Part shown: positions 1 to 13,500 of the stretch, in pieces | Layout: each line of letters starts with the position of its first letter | How positions within the stretch are numbered: the stretch's first letter is position 1 | Program-made: the position numbers and the translations under genes | DNA from: Onchocerca lupi | Lineage: Eukaryota; Nematoda; Chromadorea; Rhabditida; Onchocercidae | DNA: 64,000 nt | Assembly: GCA_028564675.1 (NCBI GenBank) | Contig: JAOVVO010000052.1 | Coordinates: 155,725 to 219,724 of the forward strand | Reading direction: 5' to 3' | Notes under the pieces: model-generated | Database searches by the model: none | Told to the model about the DNA's origin: nothing | The model's input: the letters and a program-made list of their open reading frames with translations, nothing else

Positions 1-777
1 TTGTTAATCTAGTTTCTTCAGATAGGTTAGGGTCATCCATACACATAACATTGATAGCATACTATGATTTAGGTAAGGAAAGGGATTTAACATGAAATCC
101 TGATATATCTACAAGTTTCAAAAATGCTAATTTTGAATCATAATTAATGTCAAATTAAATGCTTTGCTTTTGGACTATTCATCCGTCCTACAAGTTCATG
201 AAAAAACATTGTAATAAAGTGAACTTGTAATGATTGTTTCTTTCTGAGAAGTTGTTTTAATACAACTATGCTATCACAAGAAATCAATGATTTTACGATA
301 TTTAAAATTTCTAAAAAGACTTCAATCCATAATAGTGTGTTCAGTCTGGTTGAAAATTCCTGAGATGATTAAAATGATATGTCGCCTGCTGATTGCTTCA
401 TCAACTGCAGTAACACCAACTTTCCTAAACTCCACCATCTACTCTCCTGCATTCCGCATTCCTTCACTTTAAAATAATTTACTGCATCACTTTATCATAC
501 CACGCACGCTACACTATCTTGCCAATATGCTGTACTAAAGAAAACTGCACATATGTGCACATACACAGACATACACATACGCACATAAATACATACACAT
601 ACACACACAAGGAATATTATCTACAACACAAACTCCCGGAATGAATAAATTAACAGCGGTCACAAATAACGATTCGAATAATTGCTCAATAAATGATTGT
701 TTGAAGCAATAACGGTGATCGAATTCAATTTACAATTTGATAAGAACAGAAATTCATAAACAGAGCCAAAAAGTTAC
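1..777 (-). other. jph-1 intron sequence reaching the left edge
   Basis: This lies downstream of the third jph-1 exon, whose donor G|GTAACT is at about 772-777. No further MORN-coding exon was recognised. A CA-rich tract of CACATA-type units occupies about 541-610. Confidence 0.6.
541..610. repeat. CA/CACATA-rich simple repeat
   Basis: Imperfect alternation of cacata, cacaga and cacacaca units, inside the presumed jph-1 intron. A similar tract lies at 44301-44450. Confidence 0.75.
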
Positions 778-2369
778 CATAATTCTTCCTCTCATTTTCC
801 TCATTCTCGCCATATTCAGATCTCAGTGAAGTTAAAGATGCATTTGTACGTAATCGAGATCGAAACTTAGCAGCTACACTATGTTGGACGCTTTTTCGGA
901 TACCGTATCCGTGTCGCATACCACGTAACCACTGCCCCTGATAAGCACCTGAAATTCACTTGCATTACCTAATTTCAGACTTGTGAAATGTTTCTTTTCA
1001 TTAGTTTCTGATGCTTGATATTGAGATCAGAAATTGCAATCTTCAAGAAATCAAGCAGAAGACGGAATTTCAGACTGCCCGAAAATTCCTGTACATTTCT
1101 GAATTTTACTTCGTTACTTCCCATCTGAAACTTGACTTTTAAATGTTATCAATTATGAGATTCTTTTCATCTTTTTTCAGTAATAAATAAATAAAAAATG
1201 AATTTTGAACGTCTGGTAAGTTGATGAATGGCAGGATTTTATTCGAGATCAAAATAATACTCTGACTGTAAGACTATCAACAATTAGCTATTAAAATCTT
1301 GCATGGACTGTAAGACTATCAACAATTAGCTATTAAAATCTTAAAACATTTTTCAAGATATGACTGTTTGTCTAAATGAAGAAGATACCAACCTCCGTCG
1401 ACATAAATTTCAGTACCATAACCATCGTGAAATCCTGCAGACCAGGTACCCTGGTACTTAGCTTGTGAAGTCATCGATAGCCGGTGTCCATACCTGCCTT
1501 TGTATCCTTGAGTCCATTCACCTTTATATATCCAACGACCGCGCTGCTCAACTCCAAGCCCATGTCGTTTTCCGTTTTGCCACTGACCTTGGTAAGTATT
1601 CCCAGATGGCCATGTATAAACCCCGGATACCTGAATATACCTTTCATATTTATAATTAAATAATCATAATATTAATAACTGCTTTTAGAAAAAAATTTTT
1701 AATTCCATAGCATTTAATTTTCTGGCAAAGAAGATAGCAAAACGCTGCACAAAGTATATTTTATTGTGGGAAGAAATAATATGAGCTGGTGCTGAATGAG
1801 CCCCGTGCACCTTTCAAATTCTTGAATATTCCATCCACATTTTTTAAAATCTACAACTTTTTAAAATCCCTTTATCAATTCAGTTCAATTTTGTTTTTTG
1901 TTTTTCAGTTTTCAAATGGATTATGGAAGAAGTGATAACGCTCCTCCAAACATTGCAGCTAAAATAAATAAGAGATAAATAGGATGATTTCTGAACATTC
2001 ATCACATATTTTATATTAAATTTCATTTTGTTAAGAATTATGATTATCACGAAGTTTCTTTTACTATCACTACAAAATTTGCAAAGGAGTATTTTCAAAG
2101 ATGGTTAGTTCTTTTACCCAATTACAATAACTGTCCCTTCTGTTTTATTTTGTAATTTTATTCGCAAATTCATGATAAATGAGTTGAATTCGGTATTTAT
2201 TCAGTTAATTTTTCAAAAAAAAAAGCACTTCGAAACCGTAATGCCAAGCTCCGGCATATTCACCCTTGCCTTGAGGACCCGTGCAAACACCATGTCCGTG
2301 AGCTTTCCCTTCTTCCCATCCACCGCAGTAGGTACCTCCATCGTCAAAGTCGAATCTACCACCGTTCAT
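778..2369 (-). CDS. jph-1: Junctophilin, N-terminal MORN-repeat part (partial, continues beyond left edge)
   Basis: Junctophilin ties the ER/SR to the plasma membrane; its N-terminal MORN repeats bind the plasma membrane. Three exons are visible: 2229-2369, 1393-1630 and 778-948, with consistent phases. The protein opens MNGGRFDFDDGGTYCGGWEE, close to the vertebrate junctophilin start, followed by MORN units such as GKAHGHGVCTGPQGKGEYAG, GVYTWPSGNTYQGQW, GKRHGLG, IYKGEWTQGYKGRYG and GAYQGQWLRGMRHGYG. The third exon ends in the linker after the sixth MORN unit (..TSLRSEYGENEENERKNY). The second MORN block and the C-terminal membrane anchor lie beyond base 1. The start codon at 2369 is chosen because the family begins with this motif and a 3' splice site lies 31 nt upstream. 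The first donor is unusual (GAA|GTGCTT), but the phase into the next exon and the resulting GFEVSGVYTWPSG match the family. About 183 codons are seen. Confidence 0.95.
1264..1342. repeat. Two tandem exact copies of a 37-bp unit
   Basis: The 37-bp unit beginning GACTGTAAGACTATCAACAA occurs at 1264-1300 and again at 1306-1342, separated by five bases (GCATG). It lies in the jph-1 intron between exons 2 and 3. The copies are identical, so the duplication is recent or is an assembly artefact. Confidence 0.9.
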
Positions 2370-2397
2370 CTCAACACCGTACCATACCTCATATTCG

Positions 2398-2412
2398 ATT
2401 CTGTGGAAAAAC
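2398..2412 (-). promoter_or_regulatory. 3' splice / likely trans-splice acceptor before jph-1
   Basis: On the minus strand TTTTTCCACAG ends at 2401, leaving a 31-nt leader before the ATG at 2369. This suits spliced-leader addition or a 5' UTR exon; the sequence cannot tell these apart. Confidence 0.5.
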
Positions 2413-2553
2413 ACGTAAATAAGTTTAGAGTGAAGTGCTAATAAAGGTTAAACGTGTCAAGTCAAACGAACGAAATGATTCGAGCGAAAATTTCAATATA
2501 ACTGGTAAGTAAATTTCGACATGTGATAGATTATAATAAATTAGTTACATAAT

Positions 2554-2577
2554 TAATATATATATATATATATATAA
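2554..2577. repeat. (TA)n microsatellite
   Basis: An uninterrupted run of alternating T and A in the jph-1 upstream spacer. Confidence 0.85.
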
Positions 2578-5500
2578 ATAATTGAATATCTGAAAATACT
2601 ATTAGCTGTCCAACCGTTCAGAACAATACGGCATTTGAAAGTTGTATCGAGATTAATAATCACTTAAATCATTCACGTATGAGGCATACTAGAGATGAGC
2701 TAGCATTTTTGCCTAATGCATTGTTTTTGTGAGATGTTATGATAAGGATGTTAAATAATTTCATGAAAATATATTTTAATTTCAAGACTAAATAAATTTT
2801 TAAGCAAAATCATATCTTAACTACTATTCACGAAAGGAATTTTTTTCTTTCGAAATTTTGTAAACAAAAACTTTTAACATAGATTTTTGTGAGCTTTTCA
2901 TGGGAGATAGGTAAGGGTTTTCCTAATGACGAATGAATTTTTGAAATAAAGAACTGAAAACAAGAATTAGACAAACATCTTCAATCCGATCATTTATAAA
3001 AGGATATGTTGTTCGTCTAATATAAAAATATATCAGTAAGTAAAAAATGACGATTGATTTTCTCAACTATTTAAAACTAATTGAAATTTCTCCGTTTCAG
3101 AAGAAATTGTGAATGAAAGCGAAAGTGTTCAAGATTACTTCCAAAACTATCACATCATTTATATCAACGTGATTCCCATACTGATAATAAACTTATTGAA
3201 TGATTATATCCATTAATTCATCTTTTCCATTCACTTAATCATATGCTGGCCTATTTGATATACTTCTTTCTCAATCATAATTGAAAACAATAGCGCAGGA
3301 AAGGATAAATGCTTGCTATCTAAAGCTCAAGATGATGAAAATTGAATTGAAAATTTGCCACTAATTTTTGCCCTTTTTTGCTCATTTTTTCGGCTAAAAT
3401 GCCCCAAAAGAACAATTTCAAAGCTTGAAATGATGTCACATTATAAAAAGATCCTCCTTCAATATCATTTATTCGATAACAAATTATTTCCGTAACAGAA
3501 CATGTTCTGATTATATTACAGAATTAGATGTCAGTTTATATTTAAATATTTGAATTATTACTAAACATCAATTTTACACGGGGTTTTACACGAGAAATAC
3601 TCACTTTCTTGGGGAAAGGATACGAAATTGATAAAATAACAAAGAGTTAACAATCATTGATATTGGAAAAGTTATTCAACCGAAGTTATGGCTTGTTTAA
3701 AATTTGAATCAGAAGTAACATACACTCAATCACAGCAGTTCTATAACACGGAGAATTTGAATTCTATCTTTACTTAGAAAGAATCCAAATGCTATAAATA
3801 CCTGAACATTTAGCATAGCATGTACATCGATGATACGACCAATGAAGATTGGATAAAACCACATTTAGAAACTTTAGACATAGCAACCAGTAACTTCTAC
3901 GCAAATTGTTTTGGATATCCACCTGCAATGATGCTTTCAGATGGAACTGGAACCATCCGAACTTATTGGCATCTTACTTTTTTTAGACACTTACGGTACT
4001 ATTGAAATATCGATCAGTGAGAGGCATACGAATTTCATGAGAAGTGGAAACAAAAAAAAAAGAAGAAAAAATAAACATTTGTTAATGTGATACGAGAAAG
4101 ACAAAGAGATTGAAAACGAACAGAAAGCTTCAATAGAAATACTCTTTCGTTCTTCGAGCCTGGTAGAAGCACTTTTCTTCAATGCAATCTGACAATTCGA
4201 AAATATTTTACGAATTATTCGAGTCCATTACTGTTGATATCTTCTATCTGCTTGTAATTTTAGTTCAAACATCATCTATCGATGGTATCATCATTTCACA
4301 AACTTCTCATTTGTTTACTTTAGCACAAACTGCATTTTTTATGATGCGAGATGACTACGAAAAAAAATGCAATCTCCCAAACGTACCGAATAACCAGCAC
4401 ATCTCGATAACGACAAGGGTGCTCCTTTACGAAGATAAAAATAGGTGGTTATTTTAAGAATTGAAACAAATTTTACGTTAAAAATTGAATCTAAAAAAAA
4501 TGACCTAAGTAAGATATGAGTAAGACAAAAAAGCGGTAAAAAAAAAGTTGTAAAAATGAAAATTGCAAATGAAAGAATAATCTGAAAAAGTCAGATTCGT
4601 AATTAAATATAAAAAACGGCTAAAATGAATGAGTCAAGCTGTCAAGATGAGAACGGATTACGGCAATATAAACATATAAAGCAAGAGCATAAAATTTCAA
4701 GAGAAAAAATATGCAGTCAAATTATCTTACATGTAAATGAATATAATTTTAATCTGGGATTTCAAATTCTTTTTTACATTTGTCATTTTTTAAGACTGAA
4801 ATGAACAATCGATAAAATTGGTGATATGAGAAACATTATTGGAAGACTGATAAAAATGTCTTAAATTATATGGGCATCATGAACATGCCTGATAAAAGAT
4901 CGAGAAAATCAGATTTCGATAAAATCATAACTGCATGACATACTAAACTAGTCCTCAATAAAAATGAAATATATCCAATTAAACGATTTTTTAAATACAC
5001 ATCCATATGAAAGATGGATTATTTAAAATATAAAGAAAAACACTAAAATGAAGAGAGTTTACAGAAATTACCTGAGAGAGAGAGTGAAAATAAAAGTTGA
5101 ACAAAGGTTGAAATGAAATTGACAATAACAGATTATTCGAAAAATTGACATCCTTTTTGATGACTTTCTTGTACCAATGAAGATGAGTGAATTTGTAGGA
5201 AGAAATAAATGCCAATGTTCGGAAGATTTTGAAAGCAAAATTGACGAGCTAATTGAATGAAAACGAACTTATCATTTTTTTGATTTTTAACTTTTAAAGA
5301 TTTAATTAACTAATTAGAATTGAGAAAGTTGATGGCTAATGCCTGCTTCAATGCAACGGAAGAAACATCCTTCCATACATCTGTATTATTTTTAATTGTA
5401 AAAGTTTGAGATGATAGTTGTTGACAAAAAATAGCTTGAAAATACAAACTTGAATACAAAAAGTTTATAGAAAATGGAATTGTTGAAGATGGAAAGAAGA

Positions 5501-6331
5501 AATGAGGTATGAGGGAAAGGGATGGAATGAAATGGAATGGATGAACACTTAGCAATAATGACTTATCGAGTTCAACTAATACGAAACACATTTATCTACA
5601 TAGAGAGAGGGAGAGAGAAAAATCTCAACGAGACACTAAAACTCTCACAAATTGTTCCTTTCTTTCGAAGTTCCACCTCTAAATTCGAGAGGAATCTAAT
5701 CGATAATGATTTCAGGAGTAGTGAAATTTCTACACTACCCATTTATTCACTCCTCTCAGTCGAAGGTGATTGATTAGCCAGAAGGAAGCTGTCGGATGCT
5801 CGCAACTCCGTCCGTGTTCCTTCTCCTCTTCCAGGTAGTCTGTGTGCGTGTATCTCTGTAAGTCGCGTGTACATACACGTACGCCCCATCTCAAATTGAA
5901 GTGACTGGAACTAAAAATTCCCATAAATTATAAGTGAAGCTAAGAGAAAGCTAGAAGTCAAGATGAGATGAGCTTCCTTTCACAATAAAACTCGATTTCA
6001 ATCGGATCATTTCGATAGATGAATCTCTAATTGCAGTGACACTCAGTGATTCATTCATTACACAATCGCATAGCCAAGTCAATTGGCCGATTAGAAGTTA
6101 GTTGTATTCCAGCCTGATCGGTATTCCATGCAGCCTAGGAAAGTGTAGGAGAACAGCCTAGCAGTCCATTAAATGTCAATTTCCACTTAACAAAACTTCC
6201 ACTTCTCACACTCATTCATTCATTCATTGCTTAAACTCGATGAAATAATGAAATGCCTGTTTGAAGTGAAGTATGCGCGCCAGGCAAAAATGCTCATAAA
6301 GCTTTAAGGCAAGCAGTATGAACAGATAGAT

Positions 6332-6335
<4 letters not shown>

Positions 6336-6382
<47 letters not shown>
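6336..6382. repeat. (GA)n microsatellite
   Basis: About 18 GA units followed by a slightly interrupted end (gaaagagagaga). It directly abuts the GAT repeat. Confidence 0.95.

Positions 6383-6383
<1 letters not shown>

Positions 6384-6415
<32 letters not shown>
6384..6415. repeat. (GAT)n microsatellite
   Basis: About ten consecutive TGA/GAT triplets immediately after the GA repeat, a compound microsatellite likely to vary in length between individuals. Confidence 0.95.
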
Positions 6416-9400
6416 TATAATACATGCTTACATATGTTCATGTGATGTAGGATGAGAGCAACTGTCTACTGGAAGAGATGGAGGAGAAGGAGAAAGGAAT
6501 AAAATCAATGGAGAATTTGATCAGCTTTCAGTCTAGCTAGATTGTAGTGCAAACCTTGCATGCCTCTTGCATCTTGCAGCTTCACTTTCTCTCACCACAT
6601 TTAGAAGCATAAAAGGTCCAGTCAGAGTTTTGGCTAGGCCTTGTCTTTTGGCTCTACTCAATACACCTCCTCTATAGTATACCTTTCCTAAATTGGACCT
6701 GAAAGACAACACTTGCTTATCAATTGAATCGCAATATAGTTTGTGATCATTTGTTATAGAGATATCATGGGCAATATCTTCTGCCTGCCTGATAAATAGC
6801 AGTGATAGAATGTTAATTTTCCCATGTTTTTGATCTATTTTCAAGACACTGTGGCAGGCTTCGAATGACAGATTTTGTTGTTGAAAGATTGTCGCTAAAA
6901 AATTATCATATCAGTAGCGAATCTGAAACTTTGAATTAAAGAAAAATGCAATATTTCAGACCGAATAATTACCAGATTCATTTCAAAAACAGTACTTGAA
7001 GGGTGAGCAAAGACTGATAGATTTGTTCAAAAGAAAAAGACCGCCAAATTAAGGCTTAACACAAAAATATATAGGCTATGTGACGTTTCAGTAACTTTCT
7101 CGAAATTAAAACCATCAAATACGGAAGGATTATAATCACATCGTAAGAAAAAAAAAATCGTGTAGAAAAAATTTCTTAGAGCAGTAATTTGCAGCAAATT
7201 GCTTAAAAATGATAATATCAGTCTCTCTCATGGATTAAGATAATTTAAGAAATGGGAAAATGATTCATTTAATATTTCCTATGGATCTTATTCACTGACA
7301 ATCTCTTTGAATTTCCTCATTTATAAATCATTCAACCGCAACGTTTCATTTCTTTTATTTTAGCTCTCATTCAATTCAAACTAGTTTCTGCCAAATAAAC
7401 AAAAACAGGAAGATATCACTTTTCGAACAGACTGATTGTTAAATCGATTCAGCTTTTCCTTTGCCAGATAGCAATCAGTTCTGCTCCTTCCATTAATTTT
7501 TAGTATTGCTGTTAACGTAACCAAAATTTTAATTCGTGAGGATGTCGTTTGAAAAAATTCGAGAGAGAAATTAGAAGACATGCCTCTCAAGCGCTATTAA
7601 TATTTAATTTCACCAGATTGCTAAAGTGATATCATAAATGGGAACTTTGAAGAGATCTAACTTGAAAAAGTTAATTGAGAATGTAAACGGCCATAAAATT
7701 ATGGCAATTAAACAAAAGTTTCAAAAATCTTAAGAATGTCCATTAACTTTATCATCGTAGATTTTTTTGAATATGAAACATCCATTCATTCTTGACTAAA
7801 ATAAAATGGCAACTTGTTAACCAATTCAAATCATCCAGCACTATTCAAAAACATCCAGATTGTTTGTTTGCAGACACCAGTAACTCTAAATAATCGAATC
7901 TACTTCACTGAAAGCATTTATGTGAAAAATTGTCATTACGCAGCGAAAGATAATTAATAGCGATAGCTAATTTTGAGCGCTGATATCAAAATAAGAACGA
8001 CTGTCGACAGTAACCGCAGCATACATTATCTTCGGGAATTTTCTCTTGGGTGACAAAAATAACACATAATACGAGACATTGCCTAACAATATTTCCTAAT
8101 AACTATCATTTAAAAATCAACATCGACAGTAATGTTGAAACAGAACTGCATTTAAAGTTTAGACCATATAAATAATTATCGACAAAATGCCAAAAACTTT
8201 TTGCAGTATTGAAAGCCATTGTAATCACTGAGCCTACCTAACTCCAGGTTGAGTAAAATGAATGTTTTCAAGACTGGACAATGTCCGAATGCAAAATCTT
8301 AGTATAAAAGGTTCTCATGATTACCGATGGATAGATACAGTTAATGATGCAAAAGAAACTTTAATTAACCCACTACGGCAATTCTGATCACTCATTGTTA
8401 ATGAAAATTTGAATAGAGTCAGTCCGTAATCTGATAATGAAGTCGTGTCTATTGCCCAATGACGCAAAGTAGATTAGTTTCATTAAAGTGAAAAGTTATT
8501 TGTGTATTTGTTGGGGAACATGCACAAAAACAAATCAATGGGGACGTGAAAATACTCGCCAACTGATACGACTATTTTTGATGATAAACGTTATGATGAA
8601 CAGAGGGCAGCAAAGAAGGGAAAATTGCAGCGTTTCAGACCTCTGCGAATTATTACAAATATTGAAATAACCGGAAACAGGAAAGGCTGGAAGCAGGAGG
8701 AAATGACAGCCCTTATCGTCTCACCTGCCAGATGTATTTGTTGACCTCTGTATGCCATAAAAGTACTGGAGGAAAGGACGATAAAGTGAGTAAAATTAAT
8801 CGCAAAATTTATAATCCATTTTGGAATGCTAATATTTCTTCTTCAACAGAGGATGATTATTGTCTTCATTCTCTCTGGTCAGTAATGTCCACAAAAGTCG
8901 GTAGATCTTTCAGTAAAGAGCAGCCTAGAGATCATTTCCAGCCGTATCCGGGAATCACGTCTTAATCTGTTCTCATCTTCAACAGCTAATTATTCTGCAA
9001 TTCTTGTCACAGCAAGAATACTGCAGGATAAACAAACACAATATGACAGAAATAAGTGAGAACCAAAAGTTCCAGTCGTCGATGATCAGTAGTTACTGGT
9101 CTTGGGACATTTGAGGAATAAATTCAAGTAGGAGTAGTTTTGATACTTATAGCTATCAGATAGACAAACAGAGAGACGTTTGAAAAGATGAAACTTTCAT
9201 GGGTCAATTATATAAGGTCAGCAAGGAAAGGGAAGATGTAGATGAGATGAAGAACTGGATGGGATAATCTGTGGAACTCTCTTGACTAAAAATCATCATC
9301 AATTAGCAAATGCAATAATGCATTATAAGAAAGCAAATACGATTATTACTGATGATAGTGATAAAATTAATGATAGTGATTCTAAGCAGATAACAATGCA

Positions 9401-10560
9401 TCTGCATTCAATCTAAACTACTCCTCACTTATTTTTTTTGCACTTAGTATTGTCTTGGAAGTTCTCATAGATATTGTTTGATGAAGTACGTTACAAAAAA
9501 CTTTCCCACTCAGTTATGCCTATCCATTATAAATATTCATCATGAAGATAGTAATAATAAATATATAGTAAAATTAATATTGTTCACACAACTGATTTTT
9601 ATTTTTCCTTTAGGAAATCTTTTTTATTAGAATAATTTTGTTTTTAATCAATTTTTGAATTTCCTGAGAAACGATAGAATGCCAGAAAAGAAAACAGTAA
9701 TTTGCATTCATTAAACAGAGTCCTTATCTTCTGAAAGCAAAGCAAAACTCTATCAGCTGTATACATTTGTGTCGAAATATCTATATAACTAACAGTCATA
9801 ATTTCGAAGAATGACTCCATCGCCATTCCCATTTCTGGTCCATTGTCAAATTAAAACCCACGTTCTCTCCTGTCCAATTTCATTTACGAGATATTTGCGA
9901 AATAACCATCAGTAATTCGTAATAAAATGATACCATCATCCAGTACTATAGAGACTAATCTTTTCTAAGAGGATTTCGCAGGAATATATCATCTTCTATA
10001 TGTATTGCGATGTCATAATAATGTTGTTATAATATTGAAGTCTACTAATCATTCGCTGTTCTCATGGGAAGCTAATGCGTGATACCGAAATGTGTCGAAT
10101 TTAAGATCACATAAAAAGCATTCCAATTTATTTTAATGATATGGACTTTCAAAGAATATTGAAGCCGACTCACAAACTATATGATTAAGTGCATTGGATG
10201 AAAATTCTATTATTATGAGAAATTGAGAAATAAGACACATTAGACAAGTTTTGAAGCTTTCGAAGAAAGAATTATTGACGTTACGAAGAATACAAACAGA
10301 TAACAATAAAACGGATTATGATTATTTTATATTGCAAAATGAAGAATTCAACAATATATAAAAAACAGATGCTTATTTGAAAAAACATGCTATTATATGA
10401 AATTTTCTTGAAATCCAAAAATTTATTTTTTGCACTGTGCTAGATCTTTGAATTAACGGTGAAAACCATGGGAAGATTTCCAAAATAAATAATTTTTACT
10501 TGAAAAATTATCGCAAATGAAAGATAACTAAAAAACCAATGTATCGTATTCATTCCAGTT

Positions 10561-13500
10561 TTAATCAGATGGATAAAAAGACATGGTAGTTGTACTTCCG
10601 GCTCGTTCATCAAGTATCAAGGTAATAGCTGCTAAAAAAGCGGGAGTTGAATTTCTCCCTTCTAGATATTCACGAATTTGTGCAGTCCACTGCATTGCAT
10701 AATCCGTTTCTAGCAAACTGATTGTTTTCCCATAATCATGCACCTAAAAAGTAGAAGTGTAATTAAGATGAGAATCGATCTTGATTTTTACTACTTATAT
10801 TTATTTGTGTAAATAGAAATTTAAAGTCTTCAATACAAAAATTAAATGGATCCGGTTTTTAGCATGAAAAACAGATCCAAAACAGTGACTATAAATTTCT
10901 TGTCATTTGCATTTTAAGGTACTGATAAAAAGTATTATGAAACGGACCTTAAAAATAAAATAATTTCCGGGATCAAAAATGCTTTCAACTTGTACTAAAT
11001 CATCCTCTTTCATTTTTATTTGTAACCCAGAGAGAGCAGTTACAAAAGCACGATATTTCTTAACCAAATTGCTCTGTATTTTTAGAGCCCTTTCATTCTC
11101 TTTTTCTATTTTATGTAACTGGAATTGCAAATCTGAAACTGCTTCAATGATTATATTCACGTATACAAGGGAAAATATTAGCTTCGATATAAACATTTTT
11201 GTTAAGTCAATATACTCTCACGATTTTTTATTCTAGTTTACAAAAATGAGATCTTTATAAAACAATTTAAAATTATCAAGAGAAATGATAAACGGCAATC
11301 CCCTAAATTTTCTTATAAATTTAATTTTTCTGATTATATTAACTAGGTAAAAAAAAAAACTGTAATATGCAACTACGCAGAGAGTTTGCACAATTGCAAC
11401 GACAGTTTCTTTTTTTTTATTCATTTATGAGAATGTAAAGTGCTCTTTAGCTACTAAGCATAAAAATAATCGTTTATTCACCTGCTATCTGTTTCACCAT
11501 CTCATCACGCTGCTTTTTTCGCAATGTAGGAATCAAATCATCGTTATCTTCATTCATAAATGACAAAGACTCGTTCTAAAAAAAATTGCAAGAAACGAAA
11601 TAAAGTTAAACTTATGCAATATACTTATAAGAAGTAAAGTAATTTTTGTTGAACTGGTATTTGAGATGATACCAATTTCCGTTTTCTATTAGCTTGAAAT
11701 TCTTTGTATTCTTGATATGCTGTATCCAAAGGATTCATCTTCATGTGCAAAATTTTGACAGATGGATCCGATAATTCATCCTGAAATAGATTAAACAAGC
11801 TTAGTTTAAACCCTCATTAAACCAGCCAAAATTAGTAATAAAAACAAAACAAAAACAATTCAAAAAACATAACAGTAATTAAAATCATAATAAATCACTA
11901 GAAAACAACCTAGAAAAATTTTGTTTTGAACTAGTTTGCTTCGACGTTAGAAGACCACACGAAATGGAAATTCCTATCCAAAAATAAAGAAATAAAAAAC
12001 TGAAAATATAGCAAAAATAAAGCACACATTGAAGAAATGCTTCAAAAACTCCTAGTATGATACCACCCGTTCCTAAGCGCCTAATGGACCGTAAATAATG
12101 ACTTTAAATCGAAAAAATATACATATTGAGCAAGTTTCTTCTTTAGTTCGCTGATTTCATTTTCATATCTTTTCAAAACTTCCGTACCATTTTGAATTAG
12201 GCCTGAATCCTCGCAATTTCCAGCATTTAACTTCTTTTTCACATTTTCCAAGTCCACTGACCTGCACTAAGAATTGTGAGATTCAGATGTCTCATTGAGT
12301 TTTTAAAAAAAGATTTTCTAGGTTAATAACTAAATCAATTAATAATTAATGGTAAAATATCAGTTCCCTCACAAAATTTGATTAATTTGCAACTGCTCTT
12401 GCAATTTTTGCGATTTCCAATCTAATTCCATTTGTATCTCATCCAATCTGAAAAGTATGTTTTTGTTATTATGTATAAATCTGTATGTTTTCGTTTCTCC
12501 GAGCAATAGAAGATTGAAAACTAATAACTCTTTCTTTTATCTGAATACATTAAAAAAGCAACTAACTTCGCCTGATACTTCAATGTTGAATCAATAATTC
12601 TACGTTTCTCCTCCATCGTACCAACGTCTGCATCCATTTTTGATGCAGTCATTTCTTTTATACGTTCATTCTCTTTCTAAAGTGAAGAAAAAAGATAAAT
12701 TCTATTCAGCAGTATTGTAATTTATTACTTCGTTTTTTCCACCTTGAATATAGAAACAACTGAAAATCACTATCATGAACTATCCTATTGAAGATGTCGA
12801 TCTAAATGATGCAATAATTTATTCTTTTATAATCTTATCAGGTTTTTCATCATAATGAAATTAATCCTCAACAGTTGTATTTGCTACTAAAAGTTCCTTT
12901 TCAAACTGGGCTTAAAAAATCATAATAAACCTTTGCTTTATACGAAATTCCAGAGCACAATTATACATTCCAAAAAAAAAACTACCTGTTGGAAAGAACT
13001 GTTATATTGCTTATATCAATATAACCTATTCATCTCTTTAATATATGTGTGGTCAACAGCTGCTTCTTTAAAAATAGTTTTTCATAATATGAATGAGCAC
13101 TTACAACCAAACATTCATTCATTTCGGTTAGAATTACCAATCGATTTTCCAAACTTGTTTTTTGTGCTTCTTGCAGTTCGAAGTTTTCCAGTTTGTTTCT
13201 GTCGGTGGTAGAAACTATTTTTTCAACTCAAATTATTTGTTCCTCATCAGTAATAAATTGCTGATCACCAACTATCTCGAGATTTTCCAAAAAGAAACCA
13301 ACAATTTCCTTTCGTTTATAAACAATATTAAGAAAGATGTTTGAATGTGATAATGAAAGAATTGCAATAATTTGAAGATAGCATCATACCTGGTTAACTT
13401 TAACTGTGTAGTTAGGAAAAACCTTTCATTCTCCAGTTTCGCGATTTCTTCGGCCATTTTTTCACATTTTTCAGCATCGTTACTTTCATTATCAGCATGA

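Larger units (their letters stand above)
2413..10560. other. Long spacer between jph-1 start and mdf-1 stop
   Basis: About 8 kb of AT-rich sequence upstream of jph-1 and downstream of mdf-1. All short open frames here were read; none shows a recognisable domain or a convincing exon chain. It contains an AT microsatellite near 2554-2577 and GA/GAT microsatellites at 6336-6415. A less AT-rich patch at about 5770-5900 could be promoter or 5' UTR of jph-1, but nothing proves it. Confidence 0.6.

Noticed and set aside
6533..6844. 103-aa minus-strand open frame
   Set aside because: No recognisable domain, no splice context, and it lies alone in a long spacer next to a microsatellite.
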